Positions 40,613 through 50,625 of a stretch of 64,000 bases of DNA are shown here, one piece after another (the first letter of the stretch is position 1; the number at the start of each line of letters is the position of its first letter). The notes below the pieces were generated by a model. The model searched no databases and was not told the origin of the DNA. It saw nothing but the letters and a program-made list of their open reading frames with translations. The position numbers and the translations under genes are program-made. The stretch spans positions 2,728,001-2,792,000 of the forward strand of contig NZ_CP108776.1 of the NCBI RefSeq assembly GCF_045207785.1. The letters are read 5' to 3'. Origin of the DNA: Embleya sp045207785 (GTDB lineage: Bacteria > Actinomycetota > Actinomycetes > Streptomycetales > Streptomycetaceae).

Positions 40613-41719
40613 TCATTCGGCGGTCCGCCGGACCAGGTGGACCGCGCCCGCGCGGGCCGCCCGACGCAGGGCGGAGCGCTCCGCGTCGAGGTGCGCGTGC
40701 AGTATGTGCAAATCCTCGTCCGCACCGCACTCGGCGAGCCCGAGCAGCAGCCCCGGCGAGGGGTAGGTACGCAGGAACTCCCGGTACGCCGCGGCCGGAT
40801 CGGTACCGCCGGCCAGCAGTCTGCGGCGCGCGGCGTCGCGCACCCGCGGCGAGCGATCCGCCAGCGCGCCCACGAGCACGTCGGCCTCGGTCCCGGCCGG
40901 CAACAGCTCGATGGCGCGTTCGCGCACGCGCGGATCCGGCACCCGCATCAGCCGCAGCGCGACGTGGTGTCGGTCCCGCCCGCGCAGCCGCCCCAGCAGC
41001 GCGTGTCCCGCGGCGATCCGGCAGGCGTGATCCGGATCCCGCGCCGCGATCACCAACAGCGCGGCGTCGTCCAGGAGTTCGATCCCCAGGCGGCGCACGG
41101 CCGGTTCGCGGTCGCGCCCGAGGTCGGGCCCCGCGGTGGGCCGCCGGCGACCGCCGAGCAGCGCCTCCCGATACGCGTCGAGCACCCCCTTGGACCGGAC
41201 CCGCCCGCGCAGCGCGTGCAGCACGGGTACGGCCGCGCGCACCTCGTCCGGTTCGACGTGCCACAGCAAGGCGGCCAGCGCCCGCTCACGCACGGAGTCC
41301 ACCCAGTCGTCGGTCCGCAACGCGAGGAAGACCGCGGCCAACGGCCCCGGCTCGGCGGCCAGACGGACCACCGCCTCCTCGCGCAGCCCGCCGTTCTCGT
41401 CCAGGCTCGCCACCGCGGCGACCAGCGGATGACGGCGCGTGCGCAGCAGCCGCCTGGACGGCTCCAGCCCGGCGAGCACGCCCACGGCCGCACGCGGCCG
41501 AGCGGCCCGGTCCAGGCGCACGATCAAGGACGTGGGCAGCGCGGCGACCCGATCCGCGACCGGGCCCGGGTCGGTCCCACCCGCGGCCACGACGGCCCGC
41601 AGGTGCGCCAACAGGCCCGCGGCGTGGTCGGCCCCGCCGTCGCCGGCCGGCCACTCCCCCACCACGACCGCTTCGTCACGCGCGGGGCGCTTCCTGCGCA
41701 ACCGATCGATGCGCGCCAT
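40613..41719 (-). CDS. HEAT-repeat protein
   Basis: A 368-residue alpha-helical repeat protein with about seven to eight HEAT-like units, for example LAAVFLALRTDDWVDSVRER, EVRAAVPVLHALRGRVRSK, HACRIAAGHALLGRLRGRD and DVLVGALADRSPRVRDAA. No signal peptide or membrane span. ATG 41719 follows GGGAGG. It lies next to a SEL1-repeat protein on the same strand, 78 bp downstream. Such repeats usually mediate protein binding; no partner can be named. Confidence 0.8.
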   Translation of the reverse strand: MARIDRLRRKRPARDEAVVVGEWPAGDGGADHAAGLLAHLRAVVAAGGTDPGPVADRVAALPTSLIVRLDRAARPRAAVGVLAGLEPSRRLLRTRRHPLVAAVASLDENGGLREEAVVRLAAEPGPLAAVFLALRTDDWVDSVRERALAALLWHVEPDEVRAAVPVLHALRGRVRSKGVLDAYREALLGGRRRPTAGPDLGRDREPAVRRLGIELLDDAALLVIAARDPDHACRIAAGHALLGRLRGRDRHHVALRLMRVPDPRVRERAIELLPAGTEADVLVGALADRSPRVRDAARRRLLAGGTDPAAAYREFLRTYPSPGLLLGLAECGADEDLHILHAHLDAERSALRRAARAGAVHLVRRTAE

Positions 41720-41797
41720 ATGTCGCCTCCCGTCCCCACCGGAGCTCGACCTTAGCGCGGTCCCGAACCCCACCCGCGGGGCCGTGCCGCCACCGGG

Positions 41798-43722
41798 TCA
41801 ACTGGCCAGGGACTCCGCCCGCAGCGCGTCCAGGAGCCGCTGGGCCTTCGCCGCGACCTCCGCCGGACCGTGCTCGACGGCCGGCCCGCACCAGTGCTCG
41901 GCGTCGGCCAGATCGCCGCGATGCAACGCCAGCACGACCAGTCGCAGCGCCGCCCGACCGTGGCCGCCCCGCGCGGCGACGGTCAGCCACGGCTCCGCGC
42001 CGTCCGGATCACCGTGCCGCAGGTGCAACAGGGCCAGGTTCCAGGCCCCCGAGACGCTGCCCGCCTCCGCCGCGACCCGGAACCGCCGCGCCGCCGGCTT
42101 GTCCTCGCCCCGCCGCGCGCACAGCACGCCGCAGCGCAGCGCCGCCGTCACGTGCCCGGCCTCCGCGGCCACGCCGTACCACCGCTCCGCCTGCTCGACC
42201 TCGCCCGCCTCCGCGAGCATCGCCCCGAGCCGGAAGGCCGCCGTCGGCCGATCCGCGCGCGCGGCCGTCTCGTACGCGCGCGCCGCCCCTCGGCGTCCCC
42301 GCGCCGCTCCAGCAACAGCCCCATCTGCAGCGCCGCGTCCGCGTGCCCGGCCTCGGCGGCCCGGCCCCAGCACGCCTCGGCGGCGTCGTCGTGGCCGCCG
42401 CGCGCGTGCAGGATGCCCAGGTTGTACGAGCCGTCCACGCTGCCCGCCTCGGCCGCGCGCGCGAACCAGATCCGCGCCTCCTCCTCGTCCCCGCGCTCGA
42501 GCAGCAGCCCGGCCAGCGCGTTGGCCGCGTCGCCGTGACCCGCGTAGGCGGCCATCCGGAACCAGCGCTCGGCGCCCGGCCCGTCCTCGTGCTCGGCGTG
42601 CAGCAGGCCGAGGTTGAACGCGCCGTTGCACTCGCCCGCCGCCGCGGCCCGCTCGTACCACTGCGCGGCCTCGTTCGAGCGCCCCTTGGCCGCGAACCAC
42701 GCGCCGAGCGCGTTGGCCGCCGTACCGTCGCCCGCCTCGGCGCTCAGCTGCCACCACCGCGCGGCGCCCTCGATGTCGCCCGCGTCCTGGAGCAGGAAGC
42801 CGAGCGCCCGCGCGCCCTCGGCGTCGCCCTCCTCGGCGGCGAGCCGGTACCAGCCGATCGCCTCGGCGGTGTCGCCCGCGCGCTCCAGGGACATCGCCAG
42901 CCGCACCGCGGCCCGGACGTGCCCGCACGAGGCGGCGCGCAGGAACCACGTCGACGCCGCCCGCTCGTCGTCGCGCTCCTGACCCATGCGCCCGAGCCGG
43001 TAGGCGGCCTCGGGGTGCCCCGCCTCGGCCGCGCGGCGATACCAGCGCTCGGCCCCGGGTCGCCCGGTCAGCTCGAAGAACTCGCCCAGCGTGAGCGCCG
43101 CCCGCACATGCCCCGACTCGGCCGCGTTGCGCAGCCAGTAGACGCCCTGCCCGGACAGGTCGTTGTACGCGCCGACGCCCGCGCCTGCGCCGGCCCGTGC
43201 CGCGTCGGCTCGATCCAGCAGCAGCGCGCCGAGCGAGAAGGCCGCGATCCGGCTGCCCGCCTCGGCCGCGCGATGCCACCAGAGCGAGGCCTCCTCGTCC
43301 CGGCCCTGACGGTGCATCAGCACGCCCAGGTTGGTGGCCGCCCCGCGATGCCCGGCCTCGGCCGCACGGCGCAACAGCTCGGCGGCCTCGTCCTGTTCGT
43401 CGCGTTCGAGCAGCATGAGCGCGAGACTGTTGGCGGCGGAGGGACTGCGGCCGGCCCGCTCGCGGTACCGTCGCTCCAGTTCGGCCGCCTCGTGCCGATC
43501 GAGCGCCTCGTGCCCCTCGACGCTGCCGCCGGGACCGCGCCGGCGCGGCCGGAACGGGACCAGCACCGCGTAGTCGTCGGGATGCGTGGGCGGAGCCGCC
43601 GCGGCGGCCCGACCGCGGTCCAGGACCACGGTGTCGGGGCCCTCGGGCACGGCCTCGAAGACGTCGGGCTCCGGCGGTGGGTCGTCCCCCCGCCGTCCGC
43701 GATGTCCCTTCCACGCCCCCAT
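41798..43722 (-). CDS. SEL1/TPR-like repeat protein with apparent single-base frameshift
   Basis: About 641 residues if one base is restored. The N-terminal 80 residues are acidic and disordered; then about fifteen SEL1-type units of roughly 36 residues, with cores such as AERWYRRAAEAGHPEAAYRLG and ARWWQLSAEAGDGTAANALG. The frame changes after ALQMGLLLERRGDAE (near 42290) and the same repeat pattern resumes as RAYETAARADRPTAAFRLG. Adding one C to the run CCCC at 42286-42289 rejoins the frames perfectly. This is either a sequence error or a recent inactivation. ATG 43722 starts the protein. Function unknown; SEL1 proteins are scaffolds. Confidence 0.78.
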
Positions 43723-43810
43723 GAGTCCATCGTGGCATCTCGGGCCACATCCATGCAGTCGCGATTCGGCAACGACCCGCACGGCTCCCGGCCGAAATGC
43801 CGGAGAACGC

Positions 43811-43844
43811 ACGAAAGGCCCGGTCCTGAGACCGGGCCCTTCGT
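43811..43844 (-). terminator. Hairpin terminator downstream of the first tRNA-fMet
   Basis: 15-bp arms (ACGAAAGGCCCGGTC with one mismatch) and a CTGA loop directly follow the tRNA 3' end. Confidence 0.78.
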
Positions 43845-43846
43845 CG

Positions 43847-43923
43847 TGGTAGCGGGGACAGGATTTGAACCTGCGACCTCTGGGTTATGAGCCCAGCGAG
43901 CTACCGAGCTGCTCCACCCCGCG
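43847..43923 (-). tRNA. Initiator tRNA-fMet (CAT), CCA encoded
   Basis: 77 nt. Acceptor CGCGGGG pairs with CCCCGC except at the first position (C1 opposite T72), the mismatch typical of bacterial initiators. The anticodon stem has the three G-C pairs (GGG-CTCATAA-CCC), and the T arm is GCAGGTTCAAATCCTGT. The 3' CCA is in the DNA. Confidence 0.95.
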
Positions 43924-43935
43924 TCGGTAGACACA

Positions 43936-43965
43936 ACTGTACGGCAGCGCCCCTGGGGCAGGCAA
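43936..43965 (-). promoter_or_regulatory. Promoter of first tRNA-fMet
   Basis: On the minus strand TTGCCT and TACAGT are separated by 18 bases, ending 12 bases before the tRNA. This is a good housekeeping-sigma promoter. Confidence 0.7.
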
Positions 43966-44221
43966 ATCGCCCGACGGCCACGCGCGGGCCCTCGCGACGC
44001 GTGAACGAGCGCGCGGGGGCGGCCGAATTCAGACCTTGGAGTGAACATCCCACCCCCGCCGGGTGCATCGAATCGATCACCCTTTGACCCCAATTACCCC
44101 TGGATGCACGGCAGTTCGTTTGCGCCACAACCGTATTGCCGGCCAATCGGGGACACGATCCGGTCTCGACATGGGTCCGTAAGCCGTCACACCGTGCCCC
44201 CAATGGGGTACGGTCTGCGTC

Positions 44222-44491
44222 GTGGTCATATCAGGAATGGACCATCCGAGCATGCCGCGCCGAGTCCCGGTTCCGCCGATGGACGTAGGCCGAAGCGGCG
44301 TGGGCGAGCGCCTCGACCGGCACCTCGCCCTCATCGGCCGCGCCTCCACTCAGGAGACGGCCGACAGCCTCGAATCGGCCGCCATCATGCAGAGCCTGGT
44401 CGCGCGCACCGAGCACGGCACGCACCGCCTGTCGCGCGTCACGCTGATGGCTCCGCTGCGCGCCAAGCGCCGCCGCCAGATCGCGCTCTAG
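44222..44491 (+). CDS. Small hypothetical protein between the two tRNA-fMet genes
   Basis: 89 residues, basic overall, with a central helical segment (ERLDRHLALIGRASTQETADSLESAAIMQ) and a basic end (RAKRRRQIAL). GTG 44222 is preceded by TACGGT (44209-44214) with a seven-base gap and no Shine-Dalgarno, fitting the leaderless pattern seen at other genes here. Codon third positions are G/C-rich. It has no recognisable domain. Transcribed against both flanking tRNAs, it ends before a strong hairpin. Moderately likely to be real. Confidence 0.55.
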   Translation: MVISGMDHPSMPRRVPVPPMDVGRSGVGERLDRHLALIGRASTQETADSLESAAIMQSLVARTEHGTHRLSRVTLMAPLRAKRRRQIAL

Positions 44492-44640
44492 CCCGCCGCA
44501 CCCTCCGCTCGTGCGCCACCCGGGTCGATCCGACACGCCTCGACCCGACGCCCGTCGGCAGCCCGCGTACGGGGACCCGGATCACCCACGGCCGGTCCCG
44601 TACCCACGAACGCACAGCGCGCACGAACACGGCGAACGCA

Positions 44641-44688
44641 CACAACGCGAGAGGCCCGGTTCTTTCGAACCGGGCCTCTCGCGTTGTG
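44641..44688. terminator. Very strong hairpin between small ORF and second tRNA-fMet
   Basis: A perfect 22-bp stem with a four-base TTTC loop, placed to stop both the minus-strand tRNA and plus-strand transcripts. Confidence 0.85.
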
Positions 44689-44701
44689 CGTGTTTCCCAA
44701 G

Positions 44702-44775
44702 TAGCGGGGACAGGATTTGAACCTGCGACCTCTGGGTTATGAGCCCAGCGAGCTACCGAACTGCTCCACCCCGCG
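44702..44775 (-). tRNA. Initiator tRNA-fMet (CAT), CCA not encoded
   Basis: 74 nt, identical to the other initiator except one D-arm base (GCAGTTCGG against GCAGCTCGG) and the lack of genomic CCA after A73. The three G-C anticodon pairs and the C1 mismatch are present. Confidence 0.95.
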
Positions 44776-44790
44776 ATGCGTTGTGTCTTG

Positions 44791-44819
44791 AGCTTACGGG
44801 ACCCGGGGCCGCACACCAA
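44791..44819 (-). promoter_or_regulatory. Promoter of second tRNA-fMet
   Basis: TTGGTG and TAAGCT on the minus strand are 17 bases apart and end 15 bases before the tRNA. Confidence 0.6.
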
Positions 44820-44829
44820 ATCGTTTTGC

Positions 44830-44867
44830 GGGACGGGCCCGCCCCCCGAAGGGAGCGGGCCCGTCCC
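44830..44867 (-). terminator. Terminator after the UPF0182 gene
   Basis: A 13-bp stem (GGGACGGGCCCGC and complement) with a 12-base loop just beyond the stop codon. Confidence 0.75.
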
Positions 44868-44886
44868 GTGCCTCACGCGCCGGGCG

Positions 44887-47800
44887 TCACGGCTTCGGCG
44901 TCCCCGACGCCGGCGGAGCGCCGGACGCGGGCGGGGTGCCCGTCGCCGGTGGCGTTCCACCCGCCGGCGGCGTCGTCGCGGGCGGCGTCTTCGCCGCCTG
45001 CTCGGCCGCGATGGCCCGGTCCACGGCCGCCTGAAGGCGCTTCTGGGCCTCGCCGTACTTGGCGAAGTCACCCGCCTTCAGCGCCGCGTCGGCGTCCTTG
45101 AGGGCCTGGTTGGCCTCGTCGAGCGCCTGCTTGACCGTCTGATTCTGGGCCGGCGGCGTGGTGGGTGTGCCCGTCCCCGGCGGCGTGCCGGTATCGGTCG
45201 GCGGCACCGTCGTGGTCGGCGCGCCGCTGAACACCTTGGTGAGCGCCGCGTCCAGGGTGTTCTCGAAGGCGATGCTGCCGCCGTACGAGACCAGCACCTT
45301 CTGCAGGACCGGATACGACCCGGGCGCGTTGGCCTGGACGTACACCGGCTCCACGTACAACATGCCGCCACCCACGGGCAGGCTCAGCAGGTTGCCGTAG
45401 ACGACCACCGAGTCACCGCGCTGCAGGATGTTGATGACACCCGCGACCTCGGCGTTCGACTTGAACTGGTTCTGCATCTGATCCGGGCCCAGGATCGCCG
45501 TGTTCGGTGGCAGGGCCAGGAGTCTGATCCGCCCGTACCCGGGTGATCCGGGTTCGGAGTTCACCGCCATGAACGCCGCGAGGTTCTGCCGTTCCTTCGG
45601 GACGAAGGTGCTCGTCAGCTGGAACGACTGCTGCGCGTCGGGCGCTCCGCCCGGCGTCGCGGACGGCATCTTCATCGACAGGTAGTACGGCGGCTGGTCG
45701 CCCGAGCCCGGTGTCCGACCCGTCGGGTCCTTGGGGACCTTCCAGAAGTCGGAGCCGTTGAAGAACGTCCGCGGGTCGGTCACGTGGTACCGGGTCAGCA
45801 GATCGCGCTGCACCTTGAACAGGTCCTGCGGGTAGCGCAGGTGCTCCATCAGGGTCGGCGGGATCGTGTTCTTCTTCTTGACCGTGTTCGGGAACGCCTT
45901 CATCCAGGTCTTGAGGACCGGGTCCTGCTCGTCCCACTGGTAGAGCCTGACCGAACCGTCGTACGAGTCGACGGTCGCCTTCACCGAGTTGCGGATGTAG
46001 TTGACGTTGCCCGTGTTGCCGACCGCGCCGCGGGCGCGGTCGTCGGCGTTGAGCGAGTCGGCGGTGGCGTCGCCCAGCGTGGTGCGCGTCGCGTACGGAT
46101 AGCCGTTGCTGGTCGTGTACGCGTCGACGATCCACTGGACCTTGCCGTCTATCACGGCCGGATACGGGTCACCGTCGATCGTCAGCCACGGCGCGACGGC
46201 CTCGACGCGCTCCTTGGGCGTGCGGTTGTACAGGATCCGCGAGTCGGCGTTGATCGTGTCGGAGAGCAGGATGTTGCCCTCCTGGAACTTCGTCGCGTAC
46301 AGCAGCTTGTTGAACGTGCCGCCGATCGGGACGCCGCCCTTGCCGTTGTACGTATAGGTGGCCTGGCCCGACGCGGTGTCGGTCGGGTAGTCCACCTCCG
46401 TCGGCGTGGTGTTCTTCGGCGCTCCCACGATCGAGTACTCGGTCGTCGACTCGCCGAAGTAGATCCGCGGCTGGTACGGGCCGAGCGGACTCGGTGTCTC
46501 CGCCTCCTGCGCGTCCGTGCGGATGTTGCCCTCGATGTAGACGGGCTTGCCCTCGCGGTCGACCCGGGTGCCCTCGGCGGCGACGACGCCGTAGCCGTGG
46601 GTGTACTTGGTGTGGTCGTTGACCCAGTTGTGGGTCTGACCACCCTTCGGGTTCAGCTCGCGCAGCGCGATCACGGTGTCCTGCATCTTGCCGTCGATCA
46701 TGTAGCGGTCGACGTCGAGCGTGGTCTGGAAACCGTAGTACTGCCGCAGCTGCTGCATCTGATTGAACGTCGGCGAGACGATGTTCGGGTCGAGCAGGCG
46801 GATGCTGGCCGTGTTCGCGGCCTGGTCCTTGAGCTCTGGCTTGGCCTCGACGTTGCCGTCGTACTTCTCCGACTCCACCTTGTCGATGCCGTACGCGTCG
46901 CGCGTCGCCTGGATGTTGCGCTCGATGTACTTGGCTTCCTTGGCCTGCTGGTTCGGCTTGACCTGGAAGCGCTCGACGATCGCCGGGTACAGCCCGCCGA
47001 TGAGCACGGCCGACAGGACCATCAGGCCGAAGCCGATGATCGGCAGCGCCCAGGTCCGGCGGAAGACGTTGACGAAGAACAGCACCGCGCAGATCAGCGC
47101 GACGATGAACAGGATCGTCTTGGCGGGCAATACGGCGTGCGCGTCGGTGTATCGCAGGCCGGTGAATTGCGAGGCCTGCTTGAAATCACCGGACGAGACC
47201 GCGAGCGAATAGCGATCGAGCCAGTACGCGACGGCCTTGAACAACACGAAAAGCCCGAGCAACAGCGAAAGATGCGCCTGCGCGGCCGGCGTGGCCCGCG
47301 ATCCCGGGCTCTGCACCCGGAGTCCGCCGTAGAGGTAGTGCGTGATCACCGCGAGGACGAGGCCGACGACGACCGCGACAAACGCGAAGTTGATCAGGAA
47401 TCGGTAGAACGGCAGGTCGAAGGCGTAGAACGACACGTCCTTGTGGAACTGCTCGTCCTTGACACCGAACGAGACGCCGTTGACGAACTGCAGCCACGTC
47501 TTCCACTGCCCCGACGCCGAGGTGCCGGCGATGATGCCGATGATCACCGACAGGCCGATCAGCAGCCAGGTGCGGAACGGCGTGATGGCCGACCGGTAGC
47601 GGTCGAGGCTTTGCTGCTCGAGCGACATGCCGCGGAAGGCCGGTCGCAGCCGGTAGGCGACATAGACGTTCGCGCCGACGGCAACGGCCATGAGCAGACC
47701 GAACACCAGGAACAACCCGATGCGCGTCCACAGCTTGGTCGTGAAAACGTTTCCGTAGCCGACGGACTTGTACCAGAGCCAATCCGTCCAGAAATTCGCG

Positions 47801-47922
47801 AACAGCACCCACGCGACAACGATCACCACGAGGATGGCCAGCGTCAGGAGCAGGGTTCTGGACCTGCGGGACGGAGCTCCCATTCTGATCCGGCGACCAC
47901 CTGGGTCACCTCGTTCGGGCAT
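44887..47922 (-). CDS. UPF0182-family large membrane protein
   Basis: 1011 residues. Seven or so N-terminal membrane spans (TLLLTLAILVVIVVAWVLF, IGLFLVFGLLMAVAVGA, through WALPIIGFGLMVLSAVLIGG) are followed by a roughly 550-residue extracellular domain starting near RFQVKPNQQAKEAKYIERN. A disordered tail of about 100 residues has repeated TPPATG and PPASG motifs after a charged helical segment. ATG 47922 matches the MPERG-type start of Streptomyces homologues; a TTG four codons earlier is rejected. The family is universal in actinobacteria, but its function is unknown. It is divergent from the PPA1309-family gene. Confidence 0.92.
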   Translation of the reverse strand: MPERGDPGGRRIRMGAPSRRSRTLLLTLAILVVIVVAWVLFANFWTDWLWYKSVGYGNVFTTKLWTRIGLFLVFGLLMAVAVGANVYVAYRLRPAFRGMSLEQQSLDRYRSAITPFRTWLLIGLSVIIGIIAGTSASGQWKTWLQFVNGVSFGVKDEQFHKDVSFYAFDLPFYRFLINFAFVAVVVGLVLAVITHYLYGGLRVQSPGSRATPAAQAHLSLLLGLFVLFKAVAYWLDRYSLAVSSGDFKQASQFTGLRYTDAHAVLPAKTILFIVALICAVLFFVNVFRRTWALPIIGFGLMVLSAVLIGGLYPAIVERFQVKPNQQAKEAKYIERNIQATRDAYGIDKVESEKYDGNVEAKPELKDQAANTASIRLLDPNIVSPTFNQMQQLRQYYGFQTTLDVDRYMIDGKMQDTVIALRELNPKGGQTHNWVNDHTKYTHGYGVVAAEGTRVDREGKPVYIEGNIRTDAQEAETPSPLGPYQPRIYFGESTTEYSIVGAPKNTTPTEVDYPTDTASGQATYTYNGKGGVPIGGTFNKLLYATKFQEGNILLSDTINADSRILYNRTPKERVEAVAPWLTIDGDPYPAVIDGKVQWIVDAYTTSNGYPYATRTTLGDATADSLNADDRARGAVGNTGNVNYIRNSVKATVDSYDGSVRLYQWDEQDPVLKTWMKAFPNTVKKKNTIPPTLMEHLRYPQDLFKVQRDLLTRYHVTDPRTFFNGSDFWKVPKDPTGRTPGSGDQPPYYLSMKMPSATPGGAPDAQQSFQLTSTFVPKERQNLAAFMAVNSEPGSPGYGRIRLLALPPNTAILGPDQMQNQFKSNAEVAGVINILQRGDSVVVYGNLLSLPVGGGMLYVEPVYVQANAPGSYPVLQKVLVSYGGSIAFENTLDAALTKVFSGAPTTTVPPTDTGTPPGTGTPTTPPAQNQTVKQALDEANQALKDADAALKAGDFAKYGEAQKRLQAAVDRAIAAEQAAKTPPATTPPAGGTPPATGTPPASGAPPASGTPKP

Positions 47923-48089
47923 CTGAAAAACCAAGGGTGCGCACCTCGATCATTACCTGGACGCGCCCGGTCGGCGCTCGATGGGTCAACTTACCGAGAC
48001 AAGAGGTGGTTCCCGACCGACACGGCCGATACAGGCTCGTGATCCGGCGTGGGGCGGAGACGGGAAGATGGAGACGGGAAGATGGGGTC

Positions 48090-48635
48090 ATGACCGTTGC
48101 ACTCACCCAGGCCGTCCTCGAGATCGAACGCCACGTCGCGGGATACGGCTGGGACCAGCAGGCCCGCCTCTACGCGCTCGTGGACACCGCGGAACTGGCC
48201 CGTACCGAACCCGACCTCGCGGCCCAGCTCGGCCTGTCCGCCGACCGTGACGCGCCCATCGACACCCTTACTCCGATCGAGCAGGAGGAAGTCCCCGAGA
48301 ACGTCGCGATCGACGAGTTCCTCGCGAGCATCGCATGGCCGGAGGCCGTGCTGGGCTGCGCCCTCGTGGTCGAACGGCTGATGCTCCCGCCGGCCGCCGA
48401 GGCGAGCATGCCCGCCGTCGGCAGCGACCGGGAGATCCACGACTGGGTGGCGTCGCACCCGCAGCGACAGGAGGTCCGGCTCGCCGTCGGCGTGCTGCGC
48501 GACGGTTCGCGCGAGTCGGCCGTGCGGCTGCGCGACAAAGACGACGACACCGAGGTGCTCTCGGGTGCCGATCTCGTGCCGGGGCTCGCCGAGGCGCTGC
48601 TGAACACCTTCGGCGACGCCGACAGCGAGGACTAG
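48090..48635 (+). CDS. PPA1309-family conserved protein
   Basis: 181 residues, soluble and acidic. The recognisable family features are VLEIERHVAGYGWDQQARLYALVDTAEL at the start, IAWPEAVLGCALVVERLML in the middle and LAVGVLRDGSRESAVRLRD. ATG 48090 has GGGAAGATGGGG upstream, part of a 14-bp direct repeat (48056-48084). It is widely conserved in actinobacteria with no assigned function. It lies between divergent UPF0182 and convergent PDZ-protease genes, as in other Streptomyces. Confidence 0.85.
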   Translation: MTVALTQAVLEIERHVAGYGWDQQARLYALVDTAELARTEPDLAAQLGLSADRDAPIDTLTPIEQEEVPENVAIDEFLASIAWPEAVLGCALVVERLMLPPAAEASMPAVGSDREIHDWVASHPQRQEVRLAVGVLRDGSRESAVRLRDKDDDTEVLSGADLVPGLAEALLNTFGDADSED

Positions 48636-48675
48636 CCGGGCAGGGCCCAGGCGCCTTTCGGGCGGTCCGCACCGG

Positions 48676-49728
48676 TCACGCATGACACTCCGTCAGCGTG
48701 CCCTGGCCGGTGCGGATCGTCTCCAATGCCTTGAGCGCGTCGTCGAGGGTCTCGACCTGGACGAGGGTCAGCCCGCCCGGCTTGGTCTGCGCGGCGGCGG
48801 CACAGTTGGCCTTGGGCGTGAGGAAGTACTTGGCGCCCTGCCTGCGGGCACCGATCGTCTTCATCTGGATGCCGCCGATCGCGCCGACCTTGCCCGCGTC
48901 GTCGATCGTGCCGGTGCCGGCCACGAACTTGCCGCCGGTGAGGTCGCCGGGGCTGAGCTTGTCGACGATGCCGAGCGCGAACATCAGCCCGGCGCTCGGG
49001 CCGCCGACGTCCTCGAGGTGGATCTCCACCTTGAACGGGAACTTGGGCAGGATGCCCGGCGTGATGCCGACCAGGGCCCGGCCGTCGTCCTCCGCCTTGC
49101 CGGTGACCACCTGCACGTCACGCCGGGTGCCGCGGGCGTCGGCGGGGTCGACGGTGAGCGTGACCGTGTCGCCGGCCTTGTGCTTGGTGATCCCCGCGGC
49201 GACGTCCTCGGGCTTGGTGACCGGCGTGCCGTCCACCGCCAGGATCACGTCGCCGGCGTGCAGCTTGCCCAGCGCGGGCGCGTCCTTGGCCACGGTCGAC
49301 ACGACCACGCGCTTCTCGACCGGGATCCCCAGCGCGGCGAACGCCGCGACCTTGGCGTGCTCCTGCGACGAGCTGAACTCCTCGGCGTTCTCCCGCTCGA
49401 CCTCGGCCGCGGACTTGTCGTCCGGGTACAGCGACTTCTTGAGCACGACGTCGGCGTCGCCCTTGACCCAGCCGGCGAGCGCGTCGAGCAGCGGCATGTC
49501 GTACGACTTGTTGGTCACCGACACGGTGGTCATGTTCAGGTGACCGCTCGTGGGATAGGTCTCGTGACCCTCGACCTCGATGACCGGCTTGCCGCCTTCG
49601 TCCCCGAGCGTGTTGTAGGTGGGGCCGGGGCTGAGCTCGGCGTAGGGCACCGGCGCGAACAGGACGGCGCAGGCCAGGGCCAGCAGCAACAGCCCCGAGA
49701 CGACCAGTGTGGCGGTGCGGCGCGACAT
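48676..49728 (-). CDS. Membrane-anchored PDZ/Lon-type serine protease (YlbL family)
   Basis: 350 residues. One N-terminal span (TLVVSGLLLLALACAVLFA) precedes an extracellular part: a PDZ domain at about 130-220 (VEKRVVVSTVAKDAPALGKLHAGDVILAVDG) and a Lon-protease C domain with the Ser-Lys dyad in EDVGGPSAGLMFALG and GAIGGIQMKTIGARR. Four C-terminal-region cysteines are limited to NCAAAA and TECHA. ATG 49728 follows TAGGGT (plus strand 49736-49741) by seven bases, so it is probably leaderless. It likely processes envelope proteins; substrates are unknown. Confidence 0.92.
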   Translation of the reverse strand: MSRRTATLVVSGLLLLALACAVLFAPVPYAELSPGPTYNTLGDEGGKPVIEVEGHETYPTSGHLNMTTVSVTNKSYDMPLLDALAGWVKGDADVVLKKSLYPDDKSAAEVERENAEEFSSSQEHAKVAAFAALGIPVEKRVVVSTVAKDAPALGKLHAGDVILAVDGTPVTKPEDVAAGITKHKAGDTVTLTVDPADARGTRRDVQVVTGKAEDDGRALVGITPGILPKFPFKVEIHLEDVGGPSAGLMFALGIVDKLSPGDLTGGKFVAGTGTIDDAGKVGAIGGIQMKTIGARRQGAKYFLTPKANCAAAAQTKPGGLTLVQVETLDDALKALETIRTGQGTLTECHA

Positions 49729-49775
49729 GCGCCCGACCCTACGGCACCCGGAATCCTGCGGTGCGGGCCGCCCCG

Positions 49776-50012
49776 TCACGGGTTTTCGGCACTCGGTTCC
49801 CGGACCGCGGGGCGGGGGGCGTCCGCGGCCGGGTCGTGCCGCAGCGGCTCCGCCGTACGTACCCGGTCGAGCGCCGCGCTGCGCTCCTCGAAGCTCGTCA
49901 TCGAGTCGCGCATCGTCGGCGTTCGGAAGGCGCGGCAGCTCCACGCGGCCCAGCTCACTGCGATCACGAGTGCGATCCCGGGAATGGCCCACCACCATGC
50001 GACAGACGTCAT
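49776..50012 (-). CDS. Small single-span membrane protein
   Basis: 78 residues from ATG 50012 (starts at 50024 or 50081 are also in frame). One membrane span (WWWAIPGIALVIAVSWAAW) is followed by a charged cytosolic tail (MRDSMTSFEERSAALDRVR...). The tail ends with a disordered Pro/Ala segment. It is upstream of the PDZ protease on the same strand, with 47 bp between. No family function is recognised. Confidence 0.65.
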   Translation of the reverse strand: MTSVAWWWAIPGIALVIAVSWAAWSCRAFRTPTMRDSMTSFEERSAALDRVRTAEPLRHDPAADAPRPAVREPSAENP

Positions 50013-50136
50013 GACGTTTCCCATCCATACGAAGGGGAGGCTGACGTCATAAATCATATGTATGTGGTGGAGATGGTGCATTTCATGCGTTCCGAGGCGA
50101 GCGGGACGCGAGGGGCGGCCGGGCCGGGAGCGGCAC

Positions 50137-50559
<423 letters not shown>

Positions 50560-50625
50560 ACCGGGCAGTATCGCGCGCTCGCCCCGCCCGTGGATGTGGC
50601 GGTCGTCGCATCGCGCCCGGCGGGC

